Assembly (NCBI GenBank): GCA_023897205.1
Contig: JAHWDD010000035.1
Coordinates: 249,175-313,174, forward strand
Direction: 5' to 3'
DNA: 64,000 nucleotides
Source of the DNA: Exophiala sp. HKRS030
Taxonomy: Eukaryota; Ascomycota; Eurotiomycetes; Chaetothyriales; Herpotrichiellaceae
Shown here: in pieces, positions 45,937-56,927 of the stretch
Position numbering within the stretch: the first letter of the stretch is position 1
Layout of the letters: every line of letters starts with the position of its first letter
Made by a program: the position numbers and the translations under genes
The notes under the pieces: model-generated
Database searches by the model: none
What the model was told of the DNA's origin: nothing
What the model saw: the letters and a program-made list of their open reading frames with translations, nothing else

Positions 45937-46131
45937 GTGGTGTCCAGACCAGATCGGAAAGATATCGTGGAGAATTTTCAATCAATGCCACAAGAGCCAG
46001 GAGTGATGGAGAATCGAGACAAACGGGATTGGTACAAGGCAATCGCCGTGGTGTCCTTGATGATAGTCGTTTTCGTGCCATTGGGAATTCTGCTTCACAG
46101 AAGTAAAGCAGGAAATACAGACATTAGTTAA
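45937..46131 (+). other. Possible C-terminal exon of a small membrane protein
   Basis: Plus-strand frame reads ENRDKRDWYKAIAVVSLMIV and continues with a membrane helix and LLHRSKAGNTDIS before TAA 46131. Upstream, another frame (45710-46006) reads through VYQLEDRSLAPW, and a CTTAG acceptor-like site lies between them. It may be the last exon of a spliced or broken gene. Family unknown. Confidence 0.25.
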
Positions 46132-46973
46132 GAGCGGCTCATCCGAAAAGAAGTCATATTCGTTCCGTATCTTCACACTAGTTGGAGGACCCTGGATACA
46201 CCAATGCAGCCGCTTGAATAATGGAATAGCCTGTCGAATTCGTGCGACACTAAGTTCCCGCCGTTCCAATTTCTTGCACATTATACTCTTTCATATCGGG
46301 TGGACTCTGGAGGTAAAATTCAGACTTCGTAGAGCTACGCCCTGGCGTCAATTAGACGAATATCTACGTCACCTCAAACCAGTCTCCAAATAAAGAAGGC
46401 CGAACTGCTTATCGGCCCAACTGCAAGACCGAATATTCCATTAGGATATATTTGGATGGAATTTCCGCCATCTCAAGGCGCGCTCAGAACACAAACGCGC
46501 CAGGCTGCAGACTGTCCACCATCAGTATGTCTGGCACGAGTGATTTCATTCGGCACAAACGGGCTGCTTCGCATGGCGCTTGAGGAGCGACGACAGTGCT
46601 TGTGGACTACTACTTTGTCGAGGTTCAGATTCTAATCGCCAGCCTAGTTAGCCCGATGATCTATTCTTAGCGCCATTTGTAGGCAGAGATCAATATAAGT
46701 AAAAATGTTCCCTTAAATTGCCATCCACGCTACAGAGTTTATGGAGCGCCATAGGCGCCTATTTTAGTGTTTACTGCCTGGATTGATTCAGAGGGCCCTC
46801 TTGGGCCTGCTAGAGGGTAACCAAACTGTCGTAGAGTTCGCTAAAATAGACATTAACTACGGAAGTCTTACTTAGGTGTATCTTAATATACTTTCTTTAG
46901 TTAAGGCTCCAGGTGGCTGCCTTTAACATTTACAGGTTGTGAGGTAACTCCCCGATTAGGGTCTATGTATGGC
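46132..46973. other. Intergenic / repeat flank
   Basis: No supportable gene. The right part (about 46700-46970) probably belongs to the LINE remnant that follows on the minus strand (a Pro/Gly-rich reading with many stops). Confidence 0.3.
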
Positions 46974-47177
46974 TCAATGAGGTCTGTGAGATAGAAGAGC
47001 TAAGTGATGGGTGAGAGCGGTGATTCCTATGGATGCCTTCTTGTACCGGTGCCATGCCTGTGGGGTACTTAGAAAGCTAAGGATCCAGCTGCCAATTGGC
47101 CGGTTTAGGCCTCGCCTGCGAAGGTTGTGTATTAATCGGTCCCTATTAACAATGTCAAAAGCACCAGCAAACGTCAA
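46974..47177 (-). mobile_element. LINE (non-LTR) reverse-transcriptase fragment
   Basis: Minus-strand reading has GAFDIVNRDRLIHNLRRRGL, then RPIGSWILSFLS. This matches the RT motif of non-LTR elements (Tad1/Jockey-like: D-V-x-GAFDNVxxxxLLxxLRxxG, then WIxSFLSxR). The palm motifs before and after (GxPQGSPLSP, YADD) are lost and stops follow. Inactive relic. Confidence 0.6.
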
Positions 47178-47337
47178 AGAAGAGAATAGACAGGAATAGA
47201 GTTAAAGACGTGAAGACAACTAATGTTATCTAACGTAGAAACAAATCACGATGAATCGAGTCGTAATACCTATACTGTTTATAACCGGTTAGCCAGTCTA
47301 GCTAGCTAACCATATAAGAAAATAGGGGCAAAATCCA

Positions 47338-47897
47338 AAAGCGCGTAACCTTAGACGAAATATTTTCTACTTATAAAAGACTACCGAGCCTTCTAGGAAA
47401 GGATAACTTATCTAGAGTTCCTCGTCTTAATTATAATTAAACTATCTCTTATAAATATCCTTAACTTCCTTAGGATACTATTTTAATCTACTCTTCTAAC
47501 TCTTTAAGTTTAGCTAGTAGAGTTACTAGGGGATTCCTAACCGGTTTCTCCGGGTATATACTAGAATAGAGGGACTTAGAGACCGTATTAGATCTAGTAT
47601 TAGGTACCTAGCGAGGGGTTCTAGAAGCTCGCCTAGTCGGCGGGAGTAGAGCTACCTAGTTAGAATTAACGCGGAATCTATTAATCCCCTTATCGATAAG
47701 TACTTAGCTAAATCTCTAGCCTAGGGTTAATCGTATATACTAGATAAACTTATTAGGGTTTATACTAAAACCTATACGGACGATAGTCTTCGCCTCTTAA
47801 GCCTATCTAATAGTAGGCTCTTTACTAGAGTCTCTTCTATCGCTTACGATACCCGCGATTACTATTTCCTTAAATTTCCCGTATTTAAGGTCTTAGA
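47338..47897. repeat. RIP-mutated repeat: 560 bp with no CpA or TpG
   Basis: Reading every base from 47338 to 47897 I find no CA and no TG dinucleotide on the plus strand, while CG and TA are abundant (for example GCGAGG, CCGCGA, TATATACTAG). Loss of CpA/TpG with CpG kept is the mark of repeat-induced point mutation, which turns CpA into TpA in repeats. The parent element cannot be recognised any more. Just outside (from 47898 and before 47338) both dinucleotides return. Confidence 0.85.
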
Positions 47898-48027
47898 CAC
47901 TACCTATCGTGATAACCTTCGTATCTAGACGTATAGTATACGCTTTGCCGAATCTTTTCCCGAATATTAAGGCAGTAACCTTCTCGAATTTAGTAAGGTT
48001 GTTCTGTCCGGGGTGGCTAATTAGTAG

Positions 48028-49290
48028 CTAATAACCGTAGCCTCCTCTAAGGAATCCTTCGATTTTTTTCTCGACTCCATTCTCCAGTACATATCCCGGT
48101 CTTCGAATGCATCGTCGGAAGCCCGGCTTGTCAGGCATCTCGGTCAAAGCGGAAGGGATTTTACTGTGAGGCTGCTCGCTTGCTCCGACGGTTCGCTCTG
48201 GAGCGCTTTGGGTCGGAAGGTTCATGGCCCATTCAGGAGGATATTGGTGAAGCCGGTTGAAATCTCTCAGCCGCTCGTTGAGAGCGTCAAACTTCACTCG
48301 AGCCTCGCTATTATCCGGCCTCTTTTGTAATCGCTCCACGAAAGTCTTGGCCTCTTTGGACATGCCCTTGAAGGTTGGAATTTTAATGGTGTAGCTGTTG
48401 AGCATATCTTCGGGGAATTGGTTAGCTTTGTTTTCTTCCACAATTTGTATGTTTATTTCCTTTAACTTCGCGTCGGCTTGTTCATCCTCGGGATTGTCCA
48501 TCAGACGTGCAAGCACAGGCGTTGCATCCCGTAGAATTCGCAAATGGGTCTCAGTCTGTTTTAGCTCCTTTTGGACGTCTTCCATTGAGTCCGCTTTGAC
48601 CTCCATTGTCGTCGGCAGTCAAGTGTAGCTCCGGTAGCTCTTCGCCGTCCCAGAATTCGATCGCCTTTCTGTCCTCCCGTTCGACGCCCTCTTTCTTACC
48701 GGATTTCAGACACACTAATGAGTCCACGTCAGTCGCTAAATGCAATGAGACCATCATCGTATCTGAAGCTTACATTTATACGCCTCCTCAGCACCTTTGG
48801 TTGAATTGAACCTCGGATGGACCAGGCATGTGATGTGGTTGAACGAGTTCAATACATTTTCTTTCTCTTGTCGAGCATCCTCCGCTACTAGTCCCAATTT
48901 CAAGATTTTGCGACAATCCTTCTGAGGGCAAGCAAGTACGTACTCGACCGCTTCAACCTGTGCTTTTGAGGGTGGGGATGCCTCATCATCGTCGCTCTCT
49001 TCACTCTCGTCACTACCGCTGTCAGACTCACGACCGTCCTGCGATCCAACGTCGAATGCGGGCTTGGACTGAGCAGTCGAGGCTTCTTCGCTGTCCGAAA
49101 TCTCGACAATTGGGGGCATGCTGCCTTGTTGCTTCACCGCTCGCGCACTGCGTTCTTTGTCCGCCGTGATCTTCGCATCTTCTGGCGCAGGAGTGGTTTC
49201 GGGAGTAATCAGGCCATGCCGATGGCGCGACTTCGGCACTTGGGACGCACCAGTGGCTGGGACTTTGGTATTTTCAATTTGTGCGGCCAT
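48028..49290 (-). CDS. Acidic nuclear-type protein with a Cys/His cluster, one frame break, family unknown
   Basis: ATG 49290. Exon 1 (49290-48774) is charged and disordered with EISDSEEAS and a long Asp/Glu/Ser run (SDSGSDESEESDDDEAS), then a Cys/His cluster, CPQKDC about 25 residues before HITCLVH, which could bind zinc. The intron 48773-48715 (GTAAGC...TTAG) leads into KKEGVEREDRKAIEFWDGEE. Near 48606 the frame slips by one extra base, after which MEVKADSMEDVQKELKQTET and a helical, charged domain run to the stop at 48028. With the slip corrected the length is 400 aa. I do not recognise a family; a chromatin or DNA-associated role is only a guess from composition. It directly abuts the RIP-mutated block. 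Confidence 0.5.
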
Positions 49291-52200
49291 CTTGTTACGT
49301 CAAGGTAGAGCTTGGAATGGCAAGTGAGCCTCTAGGTTAGAAAGCTGAACGTTGAAATTGTGTTGCTATCTTTGTGAAAGGGCTGAGAATCGAACAGATC
49401 TTGGTTGAATCTTAGTTAAGGGCGCATTGAGAGGTGACTTATATAGCTTCTTGGTCTCTCAAGTGGTAAAGGAGAGAACTGCTGTTTCCCGAATTGAGTT
49501 GGATGTTGGTGCCGTTCATTTTGAAAGGAGGTCCCAATCTTAGACAGCTCGTGCCCGAAATGTTGCATAGCAACCATCTTTCGATCTTGAATTATCGTCA
49601 CCGATACCATGTTCAGGCCCAGCAAGAGAAACCGTGTTTTCTGGTTCGGACCTTGGCCGGGGTCGTGTACTGTAACCGAATTTGGCGCGCCGAAATTCGA
49701 ATCAAGTCTGGCCCAAAATGTATTGCTTTGCAAATAAATTTAGTAACCGTGACCAAAAATGAGGAAAACATGAAATTCACGAAAGTTGAGAAAAATATGT
49801 TTCCAAAGGGATCAAAAATGAAACAGCAACTTGTCCGGCTAGGATAGTTTGTCTGTCGGACTTTTCTACAGTCCGCGCCGACAAAAAGCGTGCCTGGCCT
49901 ACCGGGTGGTTAATTCTGTCATTGTGCTGTCCCCATCACTGCATTCCGGTGTTCAATTCTTTTGGCCGTAGCGATTGGAATTCGAAAATCCGGTTCCTAT
50001 TGTACCTTTACGACTCACATGACTTCTCCCTTCAGGAACGGTGAACTGTCTTGTCCATCCTTGTTCTCGTCACCAAGCTGAGATTGCGGTTGTCGAGTGG
50101 CAGATTCCGTTGAGGTATCCGTTTCTCGGCATAAAATAACCGCGATTTATCTTGACGGGTGATTTTACCTGTGGCTATTTGCCCCTTCCATGATCAGCAG
50201 CCGCATGCCTGGGCGGGGAGCCGACGTTCGGGGACTCACCATCAGGACTTACCTACAACACCGACCAGCACTGTGACTGTCCTGATCCTGGGACGGTCCA
50301 CTTCCTGGGGACCACGCACGGCAGCCACCACGGTAAAATCTACCGATCGGGTTTGATGGTCTGGTGGCGGAAGACAGCTTTCCAGCGCTCACCTGCCAGG
50401 AGACTGGTGATCGCAGAGGGCGAGATACATTGATACAACCTGTGTTCGTGAACGTGGCCGAAACACGCCTTGAGCGTAGTTGTCCAGAGTTTTTTAAGAT
50501 GAAGGTGATGGGAGTGACGCTTGATAGTTTTGTTGACATCACACTGTGGGGCACTCTGAAATAAGCCGAGGTTGAGCGCGGTTGGATCACAGATCCCAAG
50601 GGAAGAGGCGAAGCCGCCAAGGACATACAGTATCAGGGATGGGGTAGTATCCTATAGAAGAGCGCATCGTGAAAAGTAGGTGGTGAAGACTATGGGAGGC
50701 AACCGAACAGAAAGACCATGCTTCAACAAGACTTCGAATATTTCGAATAGATCATCTCCATTAGCGCGCGGATCCTTTAACCACAGGAGCGTCAGCCATT
50801 TGGTTTGCATTCATTTCAAAATCAGAGAGAACAACATATGGAGAAATGTGCAGTCCCCATGGGTAGATCGTTCTGATCCATCGAAGGTGACCCGGGTGGC
50901 GAAGAAAAACCTGCGTAAAAGGGTTGCGGATATTCGATACTAACATGCGTCTGTAGGCACCAGATGGCTGTTTTGAGGCTGGATTCCGCCATATGTAATT
51001 GAATATTGAAGGCCTGTGCCGTATGCTCTCGACCTTCCGCATAACCCATTTGGATGCGCGCACCTTCAGATTCCATCAGAAGGCAGTTTGAGACCGCATC
51101 GACGAGTCCAGCGCTTACCACTGTTCCACGAAGCCCTCATCGATGTTCGATGCGCATTGCGCCCACTCCCCACCTCCCTTCACGATGGAGACAATACGTT
51201 CTGCTAAGAATGCTGCCGGCTCCCCGCCAGCAGTGCATCCTTCGACCACTGAACCAAGTCTCAGCCGATATATCGCACGCCATCCCCAACCACATGCGCA
51301 CTACAGACGCCGACGAGGCAGAATTCGAGCTTGGCAACGTGCGTCACAGCCAGCGCGGCCAGGATGTGAGGTCACTGTCCGGAACTTATGCGAGCCGAAC
51401 GGCCGTGGCGGTCGACGAGTTGTGCTTATCGGGCGAGCCCACTGTCTAACCCGTATGCAGGTCCTTTTGTGAGGTATTTCTGCTATTGGATTGCATCGAA
51501 GATCAGGCGGTTCGCTCGACCCACAGTAGGGTCTTGTGGAAGCACAGCCATGCAGCCTATCGAAACTGTGCCCGGTGTTGGACCCGCTGTCGAGGACTTG
51601 GGGCATATCAGGCGGTGAGAAACGTGTCGTCCTGCACGAGAACCAGGAACCTCCCAGCCAGATCCAAGTCACTGTAACCGTAAACTCCTCATGGAAATCG
51701 AGTAATGTGATACGATGGAGCGGCAGGGCTTTGTGACCGTGCTTGGAGGTGTATGTTGTATTTGGCCGCAGCTCAGAACGAGCCCCATGGCGTAGGCGCG
51801 ATGGTCATGAGCACCGTCGCTATGACATCACGGGAGTGTAGTGCAGACAGATGGGAGGGTAGAGGACAGACGCGATGGAAGGCGAAGGTGGGAGGTGGCG
51901 GGCTTATCGACAGCGATAGGAATTCGTAGCAGGAAAGGAGGCCAGTCGGAGCTGCACAAGGTTTGGGCTACTCTCTCTGGATGGTCGCACGAGTGTTGAC
52001 TTAGTTGAACAGTAAACAGAAGCTGAGAGCGGAAGCGCGACGGCATTGGGAATTCTTAGGGAACATCAGAGCTGGTGAAAGCAGCGAGGAGGGCATTCCC
52101 CTCAATATATCTGCGACCTGTCTTCTTCGGGTGCGGCAGAATTGACCGTGTGGGCATAAGTGGTAGGCGGTGAGGGAGCTCCTTACCTACCCGGGCAAAG

Positions 52201-52329
52201 GCAATCGCCAGAAGCCAGCCCTGAAGTGTAGGTTCAGCGACGCTGCTTTTGATGAGCCTCACAATTTCATTGGACGGGTTCGGTAGCAACAAGGGCACTG
52301 CAACGATCTAGCGAGAAGACCAATCGCAG
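49291..52329. other. Gene-poor region, decayed sequence
   Basis: No complete gene. On the minus strand 50800-51700 has scattered protein-like pieces in different frames (for example LDLAGRFLVLVQDDTFLTA near 51630 and AFNIQLHMAESSLKTAIWCL near 50980), which suggests one or more old broken genes, family unknown. Confidence 0.35.
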
Positions 52330-52505
52330 CCATTCGAAGGAGACCCCACCTGGGTGAGCAGGGGTGACGTCGCACCATCCGAGCCAAGGCGCCAGGCAGT
52401 TTGGCCCCCACGACCGGTGAGTCCCGGGTGATCTCTCACCCGGCTCGCGCGAGCCGCGGGTGAGCACAGGGCGGCGTCACCCCCGCCCGAAGGAGGGTGA
52501 GCGGG
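52330..52505. repeat. GC-rich cluster of GGTGA/TCACC words
   Basis: Within about 170 bp the words GGTGA and TCACC recur many times in both orientations (GGGTGAGCAGGGGTGACG, CCGGTGAGTCCCGGGTGA, TCTCACCCGGC, GCGGGTGAGC, GGAGGGTGAGCGGG). The block is far richer in G/C than its flanks and can fold into hairpins. Origin unknown. Confidence 0.4.
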
Positions 52506-53040
52506 CTGTCGAATTCCTCGTGGTGGTCATGATTTTCGATTGCTGTCGCCATTGGATCTTTAAACCTTGTGAGGTGGCTTAGGTCACTCAAACTATAGAA
52601 TATGAGAGTTCCGGAGTACTATCTTTCTTTTGTTCCTGTGACATGTGTCTTGGGATGGTAGTTGCTTTCGGCTTGCTTTCCCCTTCATGAAATCTCAGCG
52701 ACTTCCTCGGGCAATGCAACGCCAGCTATTCCGTGGACAGCCGACATTGCCTTCCATCCCTCATTCTGACTGATGCCATGGGTTCTCCAGAACAGAGGTT
52801 GCCTATCTTATCTATCACATCGACCTCTTGCTCCCAGTCCGTCCGAAGAATTTGCATCATAACGCCGACGTGACTACGGACGTTTTTCTAAGTGACGGCT
52901 TCTCGAGCAGGGTCAACGTGCCGACGTGTCCGTCGGGGAGTTTCTTGAGGTTGAAGTTAAGTTGAGCCAAGGAGATAATGATGGACGAGCAGATCAATTA
53001 GGCAATTCCTACAAGCTGTCAGTCTAGACCTCAGTTTTCA

Positions 53041-53496
53041 GACCTCTATCTGACTTACGGGAGTAAGTTCTCTCGCGGCTCCCAGGTATTTTCGCTGTCT
53101 GAATAACCCCTCCATTTGATCTTATATAAGACTTTCCCGCTATCCTAGTGGTATTTGGAGTTTTTGATTAGCTCTACCTTAAAACTTTTCCTCCGGGATT
53201 GTTTCCTCCTAGCGGTAGCTTTCTCGGTTCTAATATGGAATATCTAGTGGCCGGGAAAGTTAGTTTATAGGTGCTCGCTTAACGCCTCGATAAGATAATG
53301 TTGTATAGTTAAACTTATGTGCGGTAGCGAGGTACCCGATATAGCGAAGTACTCTTGTATAGGGCTCTAGGATACCTCCTTTAGGGAGATCGGCTTTATT
53401 TCTCTTACTCTACGCGATAGACTAGTTCCTTGCTATATACTTGTCGCTTTTCGTAAAAGAAAGGTGCGGAAGAGCGGTATAATCGAGAATAGTAAT
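53041..53496 (-). mobile_element. Ty3/Gypsy chromovirus integrase C-terminus with chromodomain, RIP-damaged
   Basis: Minus strand reads VLYKIKWRGYSDSENTWEPR then ENLL, the core of a chromodomain (LVKWKGY...DNTWEPxxNL) as found at the integrase end of chromoviral LTR retrotransposons. Upstream in the same frame is a basic stretch (TARRKQSRRKSFKVELIKN) and a stop where RIP-type change is expected. From 53114 to 53496 the plus strand has no CA at all but about seventeen TG, so CpA was removed on one strand only. Inactive relic; the rest of the element is not recognisable. Confidence 0.65.
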
Positions 53497-54309
53497 GCAA
53501 CGACGAGAATAAGAACCTTGAGCATTCCGCTTGTTCCGCTGATTGTTCTGTCACACGTAGGCGGCAACAGTGATGAAGATATACTCTGCCGGCATGAAAC
53601 AACAGGATTTGTCTGTTAGGTCAGTTGGAGGTCGAACACAAATGCCCTCGTTTTTCCAGCCGACCCCAGCGCTTCTTGCCGTCTTGCAACTTCTAACTCC
53701 GCCCTTCTACCAGCAATCCCGGATCGACACCGTAGAGTCCGGCCTCCGGCTCTGCAGGCAGAAATTGAGCCTTGTCAACTATATTGGATCAAATCGGAGT
53801 CCTGTTACCTTTAGCTGTTCATGGGTAAGTTTCTCTGCCGAATATGCAACGTGGGCTGTAAGAGGCAGTGCGAGTGGAATTCGCTCTCGGTATGTCATTG
53901 TCGGCAAATCTGGACCGCATAACCCTAGGGGCTCCGTTCCGGTGCATATGGTGCCAAATGAAACAACTTTACGAGCCAAAGCTCATATTTTGTGGATGTG
54001 TGACGTCCCTGCAACACCGTGGCTTAGCCGAGTCGGGCGATTAACGCACTCAAGCATGTCTCAGTAATGGTGAGAGATCCATCTAGACGTGGCGAGAAAC
54101 GGGGTTTGAGATCGCTTTTAAATTGCTCGCTTCTCGGCCATCGCGTCAGCTTCCATGAGTAAGAGTATAAAATGGTTGCTCTGGTATCATGTTTGCTTGA
54201 ACAAAGATGGTACTTGAGAACAACGACTCAGGTCACTTGAGTGACGACCTTAGCAAACCAACACCGTCAATCCACGGACAAAGCGAATTCCAACCCGGAC
54301 GGTATTTCT
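53497..54309. other. Intergenic, possible unidentified frame
   Basis: A plus-strand frame of 165 aa (53570-54067) has no recognised motif and uneven composition; I do not call it a gene. The 5' flank of the monooxygenase has another ATG at 54208 whose frame (MVLENNDSGHLSDDLSKPTP) closes after 40 codons, overlapping the monooxygenase start in a different frame. Confidence 0.3.
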
Positions 54310-55995
54310 ATGGAACAGGTCATGGATAAACCCCAAGGCCAATCTCATAGCAATTTCCAGGGAGATGATCTGCCAACCAAAAATGGTAATCTCGATCTTA
54401 ATATAGATCTCCTTATCGTTGGGGGCGGCATGAGTGGCATGTATGCCATGTGGAAGTTCAGACAGCTCGGTTTGAATGTCAAGCTTTTTGAAGCCGGGTC
54501 TTATTTCGGAGGTGCGTGGCACTGGAATCGATATCCAGGCGCTCGAGTTGATTCGGAATCACCCTATTACGGGCTCTCGATTCCCGACGTGTATCGAACG
54601 TGGTCATATACAGAGCGATTCCCTGACCATCACGAACTAAGGAAGTACTTTGCGCACGTGGACGCAACACTCAATCTTGCCAAAGACGCATCTTTCAACA
54701 TCCGGGTCACAGGGGCGAGATTCAACGAAGAGGAAGCAAAATGGACAGTTCAGACAAACATCGGCAGTGTCACCACGTGCAAGTACCTTATCCTAGCGGT
54801 TGGATCAACCTCCAAGATTCACATTCCGGACTTCAAGAACATTACCACTTACCGGGGAGAAATCTTCCATTCTGCAAGATATCCTACCTATCTTGATGTT
54901 AGAGGGAAAAAGGTTGCTTGCATTGGTTCTGGAGCAACAGGTGTACAGGTGGTGCAAGCTTTGGCTCGAGAAGATTGTCAACTTCACGCTTATATCAGAA
55001 CGCCCAATATCGCATTGCCTATGAGGCAGAGACAAATGAGCAAAGACGAACAGGATCAAGGTCGGTGCTTCTATGACTCTTGGTTCCGAGCGGCCAAGCA
55101 GAGCCCATTTGGATTCCCCTACAATTTAGCCTCAGGCTGTATCTGGGATGTCAGCCCAGATGTTCGAGACTCTTTCTGGAAATACCTATGGAACCTCGGC
55201 GGTATCCCTTTCCTAGCATCCAATTACCCGGACCATCGCATCGACAAAAGCGCAAATAAGCTGTACTATGACTTCTGGTGTCAGCAGACCCGTAAAAGAA
55301 TAAAAGATCCCGTAAAACGCGACATTATTGCACCATTAAGACAGCAGCATTGGTTCGGCACAAAAAGGCCATCCCTGGAGCATGATTACTACGAACGAAT
55401 TGACCAAGACAATGTCACACTGATAGATCTCAAAACAACACAGATAGAAGAATTTACCGAAAAGGGTATCCAGCTGTCGGACCGACACGAAAACTATGAC
55501 ATCGTCATTCTTGCAACCGGATATGATAGCGTGACAGGGTCTCTCACCGACATGGGACTTGTAAATATGGAAGGGAAACCTCTCGTGGAAGAATGGGCAA
55601 ATGGCACCGAGACATACCTCGGCCTTAGTATCAGCGGCTTTCCCAATATGTTCATGATACACGGGCCTCAATCACCTATCTCGTTCGCTAACGCTCCAGC
55701 TGTCATCGAGACACAGGTTGACTGGGTTGCGGCAGTGATCACAAAAATGCACGAAGAGGGAATTATCTATCTTGACGCAGAGAGACAAGCTGCCGTGGGT
55801 TGGAAGCAAGAGATACAAAACATGAGCAACATGACGCTATTTCCGGAGACACCGAGCTGGTACATGGGTGATAATGTGCCAGGAAAGCCGCGGGAGCAGT
55901 ACACATATCTTGGTGGGCTTGTCAGTTATGCCGCCAAGATAAAAGACGTGCTAGAGGGTTGGGAAGGCTTTCATTTAGTCAAGAGGGATGGATGA
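54310..55995 (+). CDS. Baeyer-Villiger-type flavin monooxygenase
   Basis: Intronless, 561 aa from ATG 54310 (another ATG at 54322). FAD-binding fold LLIVGGGMSGMYAMWKFRQL, then GGAWHWNRYPGARVDSESPY, the signature of this class. The BVMO fingerprint region reads YRGEIFHSARYPT, close to F-x-G-x3-H-x3-W-[PD] but with Tyr for Trp. NADPH-binding GSGATGVQVVQALA and the late ATGYDS motif are present. Such enzymes insert one oxygen next to a carbonyl or oxidise N/S centres, using NADPH and O2. It lies 0.9 kb before an aldoxime dehydratase gene on the same strand, so the two may have served one N-oxygenated or nitrile pathway. Frame is intact. Confidence 0.9.
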   Translation: MEQVMDKPQGQSHSNFQGDDLPTKNGNLDLNIDLLIVGGGMSGMYAMWKFRQLGLNVKLFEAGSYFGGAWHWNRYPGARVDSESPYYGLSIPDVYRTWSYTERFPDHHELRKYFAHVDATLNLAKDASFNIRVTGARFNEEEAKWTVQTNIGSVTTCKYLILAVGSTSKIHIPDFKNITTYRGEIFHSARYPTYLDVRGKKVACIGSGATGVQVVQALAREDCQLHAYIRTPNIALPMRQRQMSKDEQDQGRCFYDSWFRAAKQSPFGFPYNLASGCIWDVSPDVRDSFWKYLWNLGGIPFLASNYPDHRIDKSANKLYYDFWCQQTRKRIKDPVKRDIIAPLRQQHWFGTKRPSLEHDYYERIDQDNVTLIDLKTTQIEEFTEKGIQLSDRHENYDIVILATGYDSVTGSLTDMGLVNMEGKPLVEEWANGTETYLGLSISGFPNMFMIHGPQSPISFANAPAVIETQVDWVAAVITKMHEEGIIYLDAERQAAVGWKQEIQNMSNMTLFPETPSWYMGDNVPGKPREQYTYLGGLVSYAAKIKDVLEGWEGFHLVKRDG

Positions 55996-56927
55996 TAGAT
56001 CTAGCTTCCTTGTGCCATAAGGCCTGCTCCAGCTGTAGACGGCCTTCTGGGCCACCTCCTTATCAACTACACTTCGTTGATTAGAGTTATAGCTAGCGAT
56101 ATTCACAATCGAACGATGCATTTGTCAGTTTGCTCTATGGCCGAAGTCTTACGTCCTTGGGAATTGATTTCGATCTCCAAAACTTTTTGAACCCCTCATC
56201 ACCGGTAATTTGGCAGGAGTTGGTGTATATCTATAACCCACCTTGCTTGCAACAAGAATTTTCAAGGCGGGCTCCAAACTACCAAAAGTGAATAATCAAG
56301 TATAAGATGCCTAGAGTGTAGGTGTATATTGTCGTGTATTGGCATAGGTATTGCCGCTAGATACCCAGAGGTAGACCTAGGGATGATTATACGAAAAATT
56401 GGCTCCAGGAAGTACTGTACCCGGTGGAAAGCTGAACTCTGCAATAACATCTAATTGTCGACTTCGTGCCACTAGGCTAGGAAGGTTGAAGCACGTGACT
56501 AATAGCCCGCACCAAGGACCAGAAGGAGGAAGATTTGTGTGTGAGGAGAAATCGGTTTTGCAATTCACTGCATGTAAAGAACAAACTGCAACCTTAAAAA
56601 ACGCAGGACTCCGTCTTTAACCGTGCAATAGAGTTGGGTATGTGAAATTCAGATCCACGGGACGGTAATTGTTATGCCGGGATCAGAGCGCGGCATATGC
56701 CTCAAACTTTTACCGAACGTCGCCACTTTATCGCTTTCGAGCAAGTCATTTGCATCCGGGCACAGTGACACATCGACGATCACATCCGGCCTGCATACTT
56801 TCACTGCCAGCAAAATGGCAAAACGCGGACACCATTTAATAGACGCTCTGGCTGGCATTAGTGTGTTCGTGGCACCCGTGCCGGTACACAGTGTTCTTCT
56901 CGACTTTGTTTGGACTTTCGAACAATA
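55996..56927. other. Intergenic between monooxygenase and aldoxime dehydratase
   Basis: No gene recognised. The region next to 56927 likely contains the promoter of the following gene. CACGTGA occurs at about 56492. Confidence 0.4.

Noticed and set aside
50249..51700. Several frames of 100-130 aa on both strands
   Set aside because: Overlapping, mutually exclusive frames without motifs; at best an old broken gene.
53570..54067. Hypothetical 165-aa gene
   Set aside because: No recognised motif, atypical composition and no start context; left as intergenic.
54241..54309. Upstream start of the monooxygenase at 54241
   Set aside because: It is GTG; the first in-frame ATG is 54310, and the family's conserved part starts well after it.
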